Shown: positions 1 to 12,447, counted from the first letter of the stretch. The stretch is 64,000 nt of DNA from Bordetella bronchialis (GCF_001676705.1 NZ_CP016170.1:1-64000), one strand, 5' to 3'. Made by a program: numbers and translations. Notes: a model not told the origin generated them from the letters alone.

Positions 1-1533
1 ATGAAAGAATTCTGGCAGACCTGCGTCAGTCGTCTTGAGCAGGAACTCCCCCCTCAACAGATCAGCGCGTGGATACGTCCGCTCGTGCCGCTTGCGTTCG
101 ACGAAACGCAGGGGGTGCTGCGCATTTCGGCGCCCAACCGCTTCAAGCTGGACTGGGTGCGCAAGAACTTTGCCCACCAGATAGAGCAACTGGCGGGGGA
201 ATGGTATCAGCGGCCGGTGCAGGTGCAGTTCGAGCTGCCGGCCGGCGCGGGCGCGCCGCGCATGCCGGTCATGCCGCGCCAGCCCCTGGCCACGCCCGGA
301 ACGCCGGCCGCCGGATCGCCGGCCGCCGGATCGCCGGCCGCCGGGACGCCGGCCGCCGGTCTGGGGGCCGCCCACGCCCCTGCCCCCTCGGTGCCGGTCG
401 GCGAGACCGCCGCGCCGCCGGCCATGCCGGGCGGCGCCATGCCCGGGGCGCCCACATCCGGTGCGGTGGCGGCCGCCGTCAATGCCGACGCGGCCAACGT
501 CATCTACGAGCGTTCGCGCCTGAACACCGACCTGACGTTCGAGAACTTCGTCACCGGCAAAGCCAACCAGCTGGCCCGCGCGGCCGCGCTGCAGGTTGCC
601 GAGAACCCTGGCATTTCCTATAACCCGCTGTTCCTGTACGGCGGCGTGGGCCTGGGCAAGACACACCTTATCCACGCCATCGGCAATGCCATGGTGGCGG
701 CGGGCACGGGCGTGCGCGTGCGCTACGTGCATGCCGACCAATACGTGTCGGACGTCGTGAAGGCCTACCAGCGCAAGGCCTTCGACGACTTCAAGCGCTA
801 TTACCATTCGCTGGACCTGCTGCTGATCGACGATATCCAGTTCTTCTCCGGCAAGAACCGCACGCAGGAAGAGTTCTTCTACGCGTTCGAGGCCATGGTG
901 GCCCAGCGCAAGCAGATCATCATCACCAGCGATACCTATCCCAAGGAACTCGCCGGCATCGACAGCCGGCTGATCTCCCGCTTCGACTCCGGCCTGACCG
1001 TGGCCATAGAGCCGCCGGAACTCGAAATGCGCGTGGCCATCCTGCTGCGCAAGGCCGAGTCCGAAGGCGTGCCCATGCCGGAGGAAGTCGCCTTCTTCAT
1101 CGCCAAGCACTTGCGCAGCAACGTGCGCGAACTGGAAGGCGCGCTGCGCAAGGTCCTGGCCTACGCGCGCTTCCATGGCCGCGACGTGCTTACCGTCGAT
1201 GTCTGCAAGGATGCGCTCAAGGACTTGCTGTCGGTGTCCAACGGCCAGATCACGGTCGAGAACATCCAGAAGACGGTGGCCGACTTCTACAAGATCAAGG
1301 TCGCCGACATGTATTCGAAACGGCGTCCGGCCAATATTGCGCTGCCCCGCCAAGTGGCCATGTACCTGGCCAAGGAGCTGACCCAGAAAAGCCTGCCTGA
1401 AATCGGTGACCTGTTCGGTGGCCGCGACCACACCACCGTACTTCACGCCGTGCGCAAGATTTCAGACGCGCGTGGCAAGCTTGCCGAGCTCAACCATACC
1501 CTGCACGTGTTGGAACAAACTCTAAAAGGATGA
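1..1533 (+). CDS. dnaA: Chromosomal replication initiator DnaA
   Basis: DnaA binds DnaA boxes at oriC as an ATP complex and opens the origin. The 510-aa protein shows the N-terminal oligomerisation domain (about residues 1-85), a long Pro/Ala/Gly-rich linker (about 80-165), the AAA+ core with Walker [10 protein letters not shown] (about 213-221) and Walker [10 protein letters not shown], and the C-terminal DNA-binding signature [10 protein letters not shown]. It is longer than E. coli DnaA (467 aa) because of the linker. It overlaps the dnaN region by its stop codon, the usual dnaA-dnaN-gyrB order. The window begins at its ATG, so its promoter and oriC are not visible. Confidence 0.99.
   Translation: MKEFWQTCVSRLEQELPPQQISAWIRPLVPLAFDETQGVLRISAPNRFKLDWVRKNFAHQIEQLAGEWYQRPVQVQFELPAGAGAPRMPVMPRQPLATPGTPAAGSPAAGSPAAGTPAAGLGAAHAPAPSVPVGETAAPPAMPGGAMPGAPTSGAVAAAVNADAANVIYERSRLNTDLTFENFVTGKANQLARAAALQVAENPGISYNPLFLYGGVGLGKTHLIHAIGNAMVAAGTGVRVRYVHADQYVSDVVKAYQRKAFDDFKRYYHSLDLLLIDDIQFFSGKNRTQEEFFYAFEAMVAQRKQIIITSDTYPKELAGIDSRLISRFDSGLTVAIEPPELEMRVAILLRKAESEGVPMPEEVAFFIAKHLRSNVRELEGALRKVLAYARFHGRDVLTVDVCKDALKDLLSVSNGQITVENIQKTVADFYKIKVADMYSKRRPANIALPRQVAMYLAKELTQKSLPEIGDLFGGRDHTTVLHAVRKISDARGKLAELNHTLHVLEQTLKG
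300..359 (+). repeat. 15-bp tandem repeat inside dnaA linker
   Basis: Four copies of a 15-bp unit (core GCCGGCCGCCGG) lie in frame in the DnaA domain II linker and encode repeated [10 protein letters not shown] pentapeptides. Domain II is a flexible, poorly conserved linker in the family, so the repeat probably alters only its length. It is a possible strain-variable site. Confidence 0.85.
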
Positions 1534-1535
1534 AC

Positions 1536-5188
<3,653 letters not shown>

Positions 5189-5204
5189 CCGTTCGCGGCC
5201 ATGG

Positions 5205-5241
5205 AAAAGCGGCGGTGCCGGAAGGCGCCGCCGCTTTTTTT
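5205..5241 (+). terminator. Intrinsic terminator after gyrB
   Basis: A 15-bp stem (AAAAGCGGCGGTGCC at 5205-5219 pairing with 5224-5238, one G-U pair, GGAA-containing loop) runs into a T tract at 5235-5241. It separates the replication operon from the repeated DUF4148 module that starts about 50 nt later. Confidence 0.9.
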
Positions 5242-5295
5242 ATGCGCGGGGTTCCGGTGGGTTGACGCCGGGGCCACTTAGGACAATAGGCTGTC

Positions 5296-5503
5296 TTTAT
5301 GTCTTCGATAGTCGGAATGATGGAATAAATCTGGATTGCTTCAGAAATTGGAAAGATGATTTTCTCGGATCAGGGTTTATCCCTAGGCCTGGGCGGCGCA
5401 GAATGCGTTTCATCGGGAACAGCAACGGACATCGCGAACTTTCCCAAGCAAGCAGATCGCGATGCACGGCCCGAATCACTTAACCAGGACTAGGAGTACT
5501 GCC
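5296..5503 (+). promoter_or_regulatory. Conserved leader of DUF4148 copy 1
   Basis: This 5' region is shared with the other three copies, including the diverged copy on the other strand near 60.6 kb. The strongest conservation begins at 5371 with CAGGGTTTATCCCTAGGCCT, containing the inverted repeat AGGG-N5-CCCT, and continues to the ribosome-binding site GGACTAGGAG (5487-5496). A clear -35/-10 pair could not be assigned. The leader is better conserved than the coding part of copy 4, which suggests a regulatory role in DNA or RNA. Confidence 0.6.
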
Positions 5504-5827
5504 ATGAAAGCCAAGACCATCGTTTCCGCTCTGATTCTCTCGTTCGCCGCCATCGGCGCGGCCCAAGCGGGCACCCCGCGCGGCGATTCGGACAACACGC
5601 CCTTCCAAGGCGTGTACGGCCAGCAAGCCAGCAGCGTGAGCCGCGACCAAGTGGTTGCGCAGCTGGAACAAGCACGCGCCGCGGGCCTGACGGGTAACGC
5701 GGACAGCGACAACGCGCCGTTTACCGCCCAAGCCGATACGCCCTCCATCCCCGCTGTCGCGCAAGGCGGTGGCGTGCATGGCGACCTGGCCTTCGGCGAC
5801 ATCGACAACCAGCCCTTCCAAGGCTAA
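5504..5827 (+). CDS. Secreted DUF4148-type small protein, copy 1
   Basis: This is a 107-aa protein of unknown function with a signal peptide (MKAKTIVSALILSFAAIGAAQA, predicted cut after AQA) and an ~85-aa acidic mature part, so it should be periplasmic or secreted. The segment SSVSRDQVVAQLEQARAAG resembles the DUF4148 core. Three short motifs, DSDNTPFQG, DSDNAPFT and DIDNQPFQG, are spaced along the mature chain. ATG 5504 follows TAGGAG. An in-frame ATG at 5462 would add 14 residues before the signal peptide and is less likely. Copies 1-3 encode identical proteins with scattered silent differences. Confidence 0.85.
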   Translation: MKAKTIVSALILSFAAIGAAQAGTPRGDSDNTPFQGVYGQQASSVSRDQVVAQLEQARAAGLTGNADSDNAPFTAQADTPSIPAVAQGGGVHGDLAFGDIDNQPFQG

Positions 5828-5952
5828 GCCTGGAAGGGGCCGGGACGGCCCAGCCCTTCCCGCGTCGAGCTGGAAGGGCGATGAAACAAGCAGGTTCTTC
5901 CAGGCTGGCGCCTGGAAGGGCCCGAATGAAGTAGCACATTGAAGTAGCAAGC

Positions 5953-6117
5953 GTGGCGTGACGCCACACCGGCCGCGAAGGCCGGACACGCCACCAGGAA
6001 GTCCTGCCGTTCATGCCAGCAAGGGTGAACGGTTCCCCCGGCGAGAGGCGGGGGTTGCTGTGTTGGCAGTCCTCTCGGTGCAGTACGGTCGGCCCCCTTA
6101 CGGGGGCCGATTTGTTT
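5953..6117 (+). ncRNA. Candidate structured 3' RNA, copy 1
   Basis: Downstream of the DUF4148 gene, several pairings can be read: GTGGCGTG (5953-5960) with CACGCCAC (5987-5994), closing an inner CCGGCC/GGCCGG hairpin; CCGTTCA/TGAACGG (6007-6032); CCCCCG/CGGGGG (6035-6054), whose loop contains CGAGAGG; and CCTCTCG (6071-6077), which can pair with that loop as a pseudoknot. A terminator hairpin follows. The stems persist in copies 2 and 3. It could be a 3'-UTR-derived small RNA or an mRNA-stabilising structure. No known family was recognised. Confidence 0.5.
6089..6117 (+). terminator. Terminator of DUF4148 module 1
   Basis: Stem TCGGCCCCC (6089-6097) pairs with GGGGGCCGA (6102-6110) across loop TTAC, followed by TTTGTTT. 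The same hairpin ends modules 2 and 3. Confidence 0.85.
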
Positions 6118-6134
6118 GCGCATTGCGGATGTAT

Positions 6135-7049
6135 TCATCCGCTACGGCGGACTCGTGGCGAGGAAACCCGGCCGGCACGCGTACCGCGCCGGTCCGGCAC
6201 TTCACGATGTGCCGAGGCGGGCACCGTATTTCTCGTCGGGCTCCGTGCGCCGCCGTCCGAAGCGGAGCCATATATTTTCGTCCGCAGTCTTCGCGCCTCA
6301 ATGGCGGAACGAAACGCAAGCATGCCAAGAAGCGCCGCCCAGCCGCCGATCGATAAGGCCGTTATGCCGACATTGCGCTGACCGTCTGTTGTGTCCTGCA
6401 CGTATTGTCTGAGTTCTTCGGTATTCAACGCATGGCACAGCGTCGTGATCTCCGTCGTCGACATGCCGGCCAAGCGCGACAATTCGTCCGTATCAGCGGA
6501 ACATTCCTTTGCAGAAAAGTGCCAGCCTCCCGACGGCGCCCGGACAGTGACACCGTCCGTGATGAACCAGGTCTTCGATTCACGCATGTGAAGCAGTGCC
6601 GCCGGGTAGGCGGCAACATAGGCTGCCACTAGCATAAGCAGCGTCGCCATTGCGCAGGAAACAAGGGGATAAGCAGCGTAGCCCTTGGGCGGTTCCAGCA
6701 CAATGTCAGCTGACGCGGGGTCGATCCACTTGCGCACCTTCAACAATTTGGAAATGTCGATGCGGTGCTCGTCCAGCCAAAGCGCGAGTTTGTGCACATC
6801 CCCCAAGGTTTCTGCTGGCAAGCGATAGATGAACCGGAATTTCTCCAGATCCAGGTTCCTGCGTATCAGCCCTTTTACGATGGGATCCTCCACCTCTGCT
6901 TTCCCTGCCAGCAGGCGCCACAGCCGGTCCAGCAATGTATAGACCGAGCCGGCGCGCCACAAGAAAAAGGCGACCAAGGCAATCCCGCCCAACAGCGCGT
7001 AAAGGTGAGGAAAGAGTGAGTTCTGGACAATGGCTGAGAGAGATTCCAA
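6135..7049 (-). CDS. Hypothetical membrane protein between repeats
   Basis: This 304-aa protein was not recognised. Three hydrophobic segments are visible: near the N terminus (LYALLGGIALVAFFLW), in the middle (ATLLMLVAAYVAAYPAALL) and towards the C terminus (ALSIGGWAALLGMLAF), with a charged cytoplasmic-looking part between the first two. The start is TTG at 7049, supported by AAGGAG seven bases upstream. An alternative ATG start is not evident. GC is visibly lower than in neighbouring genes, and the gene lies exactly between direct repeats 1 and 2, both signs of acquisition. The Arg/Ser-rich last ~45 residues may be an extension created at the junction. Confidence 0.7.
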   Translation of the reverse strand: MESLSAIVQNSLFPHLYALLGGIALVAFFLWRAGSVYTLLDRLWRLLAGKAEVEDPIVKGLIRRNLDLEKFRFIYRLPAETLGDVHKLALWLDEHRIDISKLLKVRKWIDPASADIVLEPPKGYAAYPLVSCAMATLLMLVAAYVAAYPAALLHMRESKTWFITDGVTVRAPSGGWHFSAKECSADTDELSRLAGMSTTEITTLCHALNTEELRQYVQDTTDGQRNVGITALSIGGWAALLGMLAFRSAIEARRLRTKIYGSASDGGARSPTRNTVPASAHREVPDRRGTRAGRVSSPRVRRSG

Positions 7050-7146
7050 GCAATGACTCCTTGTTCGCTGGCGCGTCTTGCATGAAGCGCCGCGGCGGAT
7101 GGCCTTTCAGGGTTACGGCAGATTCAAGGCTGTTCGATAGACTGGC

Positions 7147-7354
7147 TTTATGTCTTCGATAGTCGAAATGATGGAATAAATCTGGATTGCTCCAGAAATT
7201 GGAAAGATGATTTTCTCGGATCAGGGTTTATCCCTAGGCCTGGGCGGCGCAGAATGCGTTTCATCGGGAACAGCAACGGACATCGCGAACTTTCTCAAGC
7301 AAGCAGATCGCGATGCACGGCCCGAATCACTTAACCAGGACTAGGAGTACTGCC
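7147..7354 (+). promoter_or_regulatory. Conserved leader of DUF4148 copy 2
   Basis: This is nearly identical to the copy 1 leader; the CAGGGTTTATCCCTAGGCCT block starts at 7222 and the SD-like GGACTAGGAG lies at 7338-7347. Confidence 0.6.
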
Positions 7355-7678
7355 ATGAAAGCCAAGACCATCGTTTCCGCTCTGATTCTCTCGTTCGCCG
7401 CCATCGGCGCGGCCCAAGCGGGCACCCCGCGCGGCGATTCGGACAACACGCCGTTCCAAGGCGTCTACGGCCAGCAAGCCAGCAGCGTGAGCCGCGACCA
7501 GGTGGTTGCGCAGCTGGAACAAGCGCGCGCCGCGGGCCTGACGGGTAATGCCGACAGCGACAACGCGCCGTTTACCGCCCAGGCCGATACGCCCTCCATC
7601 CCCGCTGTCGCGCAAGGCGGCGGCGTGCATGGCGACCTGGCCTTCGGCGACATCGACAACCAGCCGTTCCAAGGCTAA
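7355..7678 (+). CDS. Secreted DUF4148-type small protein, copy 2
   Basis: It encodes exactly the same 107-aa precursor as copy 1, with a signal peptide, DUF4148-like core and three DxDNxPF motifs, while the DNA differs at several silent positions. Identical proteins with only silent change point to purifying selection or gene conversion after duplication. It is followed by the candidate structured RNA and terminator and preceded by the full leader, so it should be expressed independently. Confidence 0.85.
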   Translation: MKAKTIVSALILSFAAIGAAQAGTPRGDSDNTPFQGVYGQQASSVSRDQVVAQLEQARAAGLTGNADSDNAPFTAQADTPSIPAVAQGGGVHGDLAFGDIDNQPFQG

Positions 7679-7802
7679 GCCTGCAAGGGGCCGGGACGGC
7701 CCAGCCCTTGCCGCGTCGAGCTGGAAGGGCGATGAAACAAGCAGGTTCTTCCAGGCTGGCGCCTGGAAGGGCCGAATGAAGTAGCACATTGAAGTAGCAA
7801 GC

Positions 7803-7967
7803 GTGGCGTGACACCACACCGGCCGCGCAGGCCGGACACGCCACCAGGAAGTCCTGCCGTTCATGCCAGCAAGGGTGAACGGTTCCCCCGGCGAGAGGCG
7901 GGGGATGCTGTGTTGGCAGTCCTCTCGGTGCAGTACGGTCGGCCCCCTTACGGGGGCCGATTTGTTT
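7803..7967 (+). ncRNA. Candidate structured 3' RNA, copy 2
   Basis: It has the same layout as copy 1. A change (ACACCAC in place of ACGCCAC) breaks the short local hairpin that copy 1 could form, while the longer GTGGCGTG (7803-7810) / CACGCCAC (7837-7844) pairing stays perfect, favouring the latter as the real outer stem. The hairpins CCGTTCA/TGAACGG and CCCCCG/CGGGGG, the loop complement CGAGAGG/CCTCTCG and the terminator are intact. Confidence 0.5.
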
Positions 7968-7979
7968 GGCGGTGCCGAT

Positions 7980-8903
7980 TCAGCGGCGGGCGCCGATGGC
8001 CTGGCCGATCTCCTCCAGGCTGCCGCGCAGGATGTGCGCCACCTCGCGGCAGGCCAGCGTCATCGGCCTGACTTCGGACATGGCCAGCGTGATGCTGCGG
8101 GTGAGCGACGGTTTCACGATCCGCGCGGCCTGCAGTTCGCCGGCGGCGCATTCGCGCGTGACCGCATGTTCCGCCAGCACGGCATACAGGCCGCTGCGCA
8201 AAACCATCTGCTTCTGGATCTGCAGCGAATCGCATTCCAGGGCAACCGTCAGCGTCACCCCCATGCGCCGCGCCAGCTGGTCCATCTGCCGGCGAAAGGC
8301 GCTGGGCGCGCCGGCCAGCACCAGCGGCAGGCCTTCCAGGCTGGCGAAGGGAACGGTGGCGGCGCGGGTCGCCGGATCGCCGGGGGCGGCCACCAGGAGG
8401 TGCCGCGCGCTGAACAGCGTGGTTTCGCGGCGGCGGCTCTCGCGCCCGCCGCGCATCAGGATGCCGATGTCGACATCGCCGTTTTCCAGCCACTCGCTGA
8501 CCGCGGCGCCCACGCCGTCGCGGATGCGCAGGCGGATGTGCGGGTGCTGTCGGCGAATCTGGTCATAGGCGCGGGATAGGCATTCATGGTCGATGGAAGA
8601 CAGCACGCCGATGCGCACCAGGCCGGCGGGCTGGTCCACCGCCTGTGCCACGTCGCGGCCCAATGCGTCGCCCTCCTCCAGCCAGGCCAGCACGCGCGGG
8701 TACAGCTGTCGGCCGGATTCGGTCAGTTCCACGCCCCGGCCGGTACGGTGGAACAGGCGGCCGCCGCACTGCTTTTCCATGGCGGACAGTTGCCTGCTGA
8801 TGGCGGGCTGCGCGCGGTCCCGCAGGACGGCCACCTTGGTCAGGCTGCCCTGGTCCGCAATCTGCACGAACAGGCGCCATTGGTCCAGCGAAAGGGCAGT
8901 CAT
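7980..8903 (-). CDS. LysR-family transcriptional regulator
   Basis: This 307-aa LysR-type regulator has an N-terminal winged HTH (about residues 5-64, ISRQLSAMEKQCGGRLFHRTGRG) and a C-terminal periplasmic-binding-like co-inducer domain. It is transcribed divergently from the sulfatase gene at 9216 across a 312-bp gap containing a perfect palindrome, the classical arrangement for a LysR regulator controlling its neighbour. The predicted target is therefore the sulfatase-Bug pair. The ligand is unknown. Confidence 0.9.
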   Translation of the reverse strand: MTALSLDQWRLFVQIADQGSLTKVAVLRDRAQPAISRQLSAMEKQCGGRLFHRTGRGVELTESGRQLYPRVLAWLEEGDALGRDVAQAVDQPAGLVRIGVLSSIDHECLSRAYDQIRRQHPHIRLRIRDGVGAAVSEWLENGDVDIGILMRGGRESRRRETTLFSARHLLVAAPGDPATRAATVPFASLEGLPLVLAGAPSAFRRQMDQLARRMGVTLTVALECDSLQIQKQMVLRSGLYAVLAEHAVTRECAAGELQAARIVKPSLTRSITLAMSEVRPMTLACREVAHILRGSLEEIGQAIGARR

Positions 8904-9051
8904 GCAGGTTCACCTGAGGGTTTGATTGCGCTCCACGGGGGCAACCGGTTGCGATCCGCCGCCCGGACGGTGGGGCCGGTCCGCGCTGGCCGGATCGGCC
9001 TGAGCACCCGCCGCCAGCCAGTTCCAGGGCCCAAAGACATAACTCCGAAAT

Positions 9052-9073
9052 CATATCTGATCTTCCTGATATG
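9052..9073. promoter_or_regulatory. Palindromic LysR-type operator candidate
   Basis: CATATC (9052-9057) and GATATG (9068-9073) form a perfect 6-10-6 inverted repeat in an AT-rich patch between the divergent LysR and sulfatase genes. Its form fits the T-N11-A box bound by LysR regulators. The rest of 8904-9215 shows no other recognisable feature apart from the ribosome-binding site AAGGA at 9206-9210. Confidence 0.55.
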
Positions 9074-9215
9074 CCTCTGGCGACCAGGGCTGCCCGCGCC
9101 TAGACTTTCCCGGAAACGGCGGACCGGCTCGGCTCCGGCCGAACCGCGCCGCGCTGGCGGAGCGGCGCAACGGCCGCCTCGCCGCCGCCAGCCAGGCGCT
9201 GCAACAAGGACATCC

Positions 9216-10691
9216 ATGGCCCCTCCCAATGTGCTCTTCATCATGGTCGACCAGTGGCCCGGCGCGCTGCTGGGCAGCGCCGGCCATCCGGTCGTTCAGA
9301 CTCCCACGCTGGACCATCTGGCCCGCCTGGGTACGCGTTTCCCGCGCGCCTATTCCGAGTGCCCCATCTGCATCCCCGCGCGTCGCACGGTCATGACGGG
9401 TACCTCGCCGCGCGGGCATGGCGATCGCAACTTCGCGCCAGCGCTGGAAATGCCCGCGCTGCCCACACTGGCGCAGTCGTTCCGCGACGGCGGCTACCAG
9501 GCCTACGCGGTGGGCAAGATGCACCTGTATCCGCAGCGCGACCGCATCGGGTTCGACGACATCCTGCTGGCCGAAGAGGGCCGGCCGCAGCTGGGCGCGG
9601 TGGACGACTATGACATCTACCTGGCCGAGCAGGGCGCCGCCGGCGAGCAGTACCTGCACGGCATGAACAACAACGACTACATGCACCGGCCCTGGCATCT
9701 GGCCGAGAAGCTGCACGTGACCAATTGGACGACGCGCGAAGCCGCGAAGATGATCAAGCGGCGGGATCCGCGCCGTCCCGGTTTCTGGCACGTGTCGTAC
9801 ACGCATCCGCATCCGCCGCTGGTGCCGCTGGCCGCCTACCTGGACCTGTACGAGCGCGCGCTCATCGACCTGCCCGCCCAGGCCGATTGGGCCAGCGGCG
9901 CGTTGCCGCCCGCCCTGCAAAGCATACGGGACCACTGGCCCATCCAGGCTACGGATACCCACGTGCAAGGCATACGGCGCGCGTTCTACGCGCTCTGTAC
10001 GCATATCGACCATCAACTGCGCGTGCTGCTCGGCACCCTGCGCGAAGAGAACCTGCTGGACGACACCATCATCATGGTCACCGGCGACCACGGCGACATG
10101 CTGGGCGCGTTCGGCCTGTGGGCGAAGCGCCTGTTCTACGAGGGCTCGGCCCAGGTGCCGATGATCCTGGTCGACCGTGCCCGCGACGCGCGCGTGGCGG
10201 CCGGCCATGTCGACCATCGCCTGGTCGGCCTGCAGGACGTGATGCCGACGCTGCTGTCGCTGGCGGGGCTGCCCATCCCGGACACGGTGGAAGGCATGCC
10301 GATGGTGGGCGATCGGCGCCGCGAATTCCTCTACGGCGAATGCAAGGAGAATGTGCTGGCCACCCGCATGGCGCACGACGGCCGCCACAAGCTGATCTGG
10401 TATCCGGCGGGCAACGTGGTGCAGTTGTTCGACTTGCAGGAAGACCCGCGCGAATGCCGCGACTTGTCCGCCGCGCCCGCCTATGCGGATGTGCGCCGGC
10501 GGCTGGAGCAGGTGCTGGTGGATAAGGCCTGGGGCGTCGACAAGCAGTGGATCCAGGACGGGAGACTGGTCGGCGCTCCCGCCGACGCGCCGAAGCGAGG
10601 CGCCGATCGGGCCTTCGGCGGCCAACGTGGCCTGCATTATCCGCAGCCGCCGCTGAGCGATCCGACGCAGACGGTGGGATCGCCGGGCTAG
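9216..10691 (+). CDS. Type I (formylglycine) sulfatase
   Basis: This 491-aa sulfatase-family hydrolase should cleave sulfate (or a related) ester after activation of Cys-52 to formylglycine. The activation motif CIPAR (residues 52-56) matches C-x-P-x-R, and the metal-site segments NVLFIMVDQ (N terminus) and TGDHGD are present. No signal peptide is visible, suggesting a cytoplasmic enzyme. The start at 9216 is set by AAGGA six bases upstream. It is followed by a Bug receptor 131 bp downstream, so import and desulfation of an anionic substrate is a reasonable guess. Choline-sulfatase-like or phosphonate-monoester-hydrolase-like activity is also possible. Confidence 0.88.
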   Translation: MAPPNVLFIMVDQWPGALLGSAGHPVVQTPTLDHLARLGTRFPRAYSECPICIPARRTVMTGTSPRGHGDRNFAPALEMPALPTLAQSFRDGGYQAYAVGKMHLYPQRDRIGFDDILLAEEGRPQLGAVDDYDIYLAEQGAAGEQYLHGMNNNDYMHRPWHLAEKLHVTNWTTREAAKMIKRRDPRRPGFWHVSYTHPHPPLVPLAAYLDLYERALIDLPAQADWASGALPPALQSIRDHWPIQATDTHVQGIRRAFYALCTHIDHQLRVLLGTLREENLLDDTIIMVTGDHGDMLGAFGLWAKRLFYEGSAQVPMILVDRARDARVAAGHVDHRLVGLQDVMPTLLSLAGLPIPDTVEGMPMVGDRRREFLYGECKENVLATRMAHDGRHKLIWYPAGNVVQLFDLQEDPRECRDLSAAPAYADVRRRLEQVLVDKAWGVDKQWIQDGRLVGAPADAPKRGADRAFGGQRGLHYPQPPLSDPTQTVGSPG

Positions 10692-10822
10692 CGATGCCTA
10701 CGCTTCCGCATGCCGGCGCCTGGGGGGCCGCGCATGCAGGGGCCGCCGGCGTCGGGGATCGACCCGGCCCATGCTGCCCCCAGGGCACAACAAGCACAAC
10801 AAGCACAATGGAGACACGCATC

Positions 10823-11803
10823 ATGAATCGAGTAAAGGCCGCGCTGGCAGGCGCGCTGGCGATAGGCATGGCCCTGGCGGGTGCCTTCCATGCGGCGCAC
10901 GCCGCGGAATGGCCCACCGAAAAGCCGATACGCCTGGTCGTGCCGTATCCCGCTGGGGGCAATTCAGATGTGATCGGCCGCGTCTTCGCCCGCAAGCTGG
11001 CGGACGCGCTGCACCAGGCCGTCATCGTGGACAACCGGCCGGGCGCCGGCGGTTCCATCGGCGCCGCGCTGGTGGCCAAGGCGCAAGCCGATGGCTACAC
11101 GCTACTGCTGGGCGACATCGCCACGCACGCGATCAACCGCTTGTCCATGCCCAACCTGCCGTACGACGCGCAGGCCGATTTCGTGCCCGTGTCGCGCCTG
11201 ACGAGCATCTCGCTGCTGCTCGTGGCCAATCCGAAATACGGTTTCAAGTCGGCCGGGGAGTTCATCGCCTACGTCAAGGCCCATCCCGGAAAGCTGGCCT
11301 ACGCCACCGGCGGCAACGGCACGCCCAGTCAACTGGCCATGGAAATGCTGCGCGGCGCCGCGGGGCTGGACATGCTGCAGATTCCGTATAAGGGGAGCGC
11401 GCCCGCATTGACCAATGTGGTCTCGGGCCAGGTGAACGCAATGATCGACGGTGCCGCCACGCCGCTGGTGAAGGCCGGAAAACTGGACCTGCTTGCCGTT
11501 ACGGCGGACCGCTCGCCCGCCTTCCCCGATACGCCCACCCTGGCGGAGTCCGGCGTGCCGGGCTACCGCTTCGTGTCCTGGCACGGCGTGTTCGCGCCCA
11601 AGGGAACGCCGCAGGCGGTCGTGGACAGATTGGCCGCCGAGCTCGGACGCGCGGCCCAGGATCCCGAAGTGCGCAAGCAATTCCAGGCCTTGGGCATCGG
11701 GCTGGATACGCAGCACGGCGCCGCTTTCGCGTCTTTCATCACCGACCAGCGGGAGTCCTTGGAGGCCGTCGTGAAAGAGCGCGGGTTGAAGCTGGCGCAG
11801 TAG
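10823..11803 (+). CDS. Bug-family tripartite tricarboxylate receptor
   Basis: This 326-aa periplasmic binding protein of the Bug/TctC family has a signal peptide ending AHAAEW. Family hallmarks are present: PIRLVVPYPAGGNSDVIGR after the signal, VDNRPGAGGSIGA, and an APKGTPQAVVD segment. Bug proteins bind carboxylates, amino acids or similar small molecules for TctAB-type carriers. No tctA/tctB lies nearby, so it is an orphan receptor. Its position after the sulfatase suggests a common substrate. Confidence 0.93.
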   Translation: MNRVKAALAGALAIGMALAGAFHAAHAAEWPTEKPIRLVVPYPAGGNSDVIGRVFARKLADALHQAVIVDNRPGAGGSIGAALVAKAQADGYTLLLGDIATHAINRLSMPNLPYDAQADFVPVSRLTSISLLLVANPKYGFKSAGEFIAYVKAHPGKLAYATGGNGTPSQLAMEMLRGAAGLDMLQIPYKGSAPALTNVVSGQVNAMIDGAATPLVKAGKLDLLAVTADRSPAFPDTPTLAESGVPGYRFVSWHGVFAPKGTPQAVVDRLAAELGRAAQDPEVRKQFQALGIGLDTQHGAAFASFITDQRESLEAVVKERGLKLAQ

Positions 11804-11915
11804 CGCCGCTAACCCTTCTGCGCGCGACGTCCTTCGGCGTGCGGACGATTCGGCCGCGTCGGCGAGGGGTTGTGGACACCGGGGGCCGGAGGGACCGCAG
11901 CGGCGATAGTCGAGG

Positions 11916-12123
11916 TTTATGAATTCGATAGTCGGAATGATGGAATAAATCTGGATTGCTCCAGAAATTGGAAAGATGATTTTCTCGGATCAGGGTTTAT
12001 CCCTAGGCCTGGGCGGCGCAGAATGCGTTTCATCGGGAACAGCAACGGACATCGCGAACTTTCCCAAGCAAACAGATCGCGATGCACGGCCCGAATCACT
12101 TAACCAGGACTAGGAGTACTGCC
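11916..12123 (+). promoter_or_regulatory. Conserved leader of DUF4148 copy 3
   Basis: The leader matches copies 1 and 2. The CAGGGTTTATCCCTAGGCCT block begins at 11991 and the ribosome-binding site is at 12107-12116. Upstream of 11911 the copies no longer match. Confidence 0.6.
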
Positions 12124-12447
12124 ATGAAAGCCAAGACCATCGTTTCCGCTCTGATTCTCTCGTTCGCCGCCATCGGCGCGGCCCAAGCGGGCACCCCGCG
12201 CGGCGATTCGGACAACACGCCGTTCCAAGGCGTCTACGGCCAGCAGGCCAGCAGCGTGAGCCGCGACCAGGTGGTTGCGCAGCTGGAACAAGCGCGCGCC
12301 GCGGGCCTGACGGGTAACGCCGACAGCGACAACGCGCCGTTTACCGCCCAGGCCGATACGCCCTCCATCCCCGCTGTCGCGCAAGGCGGTGGCGTGCATG
12401 GCGACCTGGCCTTCGGCGACATCGACAACCAGCCGTTCCAGGGCTAA
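12124..12447 (+). CDS. Secreted DUF4148-type small protein, copy 3
   Basis: It encodes a protein identical to copies 1 and 2 (107 aa, signal peptide, three DxDNxPF motifs). It lies downstream of the sulfatase-Bug block and upstream of the acyl-CoA cluster on the same strand, but the leader and strong terminator suggest its own transcript. The function is unknown; the export signal and acidic repeats point to an envelope role. Confidence 0.85.
   Translation: MKAKTIVSALILSFAAIGAAQAGTPRGDSDNTPFQGVYGQQASSVSRDQVVAQLEQARAAGLTGNADSDNAPFTAQADTPSIPAVAQGGGVHGDLAFGDIDNQPFQG

Larger units (their letters stand above)
5291..6118 (+). repeat. DUF4148 module, copy 1 (long direct repeat)
   Basis: This ~828-bp unit (leader, DUF4148 gene, structured tail, terminator) recurs almost unchanged at 7142-7968 and, with a replaced segment after the gene, at 11915-12852. 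Similarity starts near CTTTATGTCTTCGATAGTC and stops just after the terminator T tract. The unit boundaries do not coincide with IS ends, and no transposase is attached. The three direct repeats could support homologous deletion of the 1.85-kb and 4.8-kb segments between them. Confidence 0.95.
7142..7968 (+). repeat. DUF4148 module, copy 2 (long direct repeat)
   Basis: This is the second near-identical copy of the leader-gene-tail unit, differing from copy 1 by scattered substitutions. It ends after TTTGTTTGG, 12 bp before the stop codon of the convergent LysR gene. It contains the same terminator hairpin at 7939-7967. Confidence 0.95.

Noticed and set aside
5462..5503. In-frame upstream ATG extending the DUF4148 protein by 14 residues
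   Set aside because: It would place charged residues before a perfect signal peptide, and the ATG at 5504 has its own Shine-Dalgarno; the extension is conserved only because the leader is.
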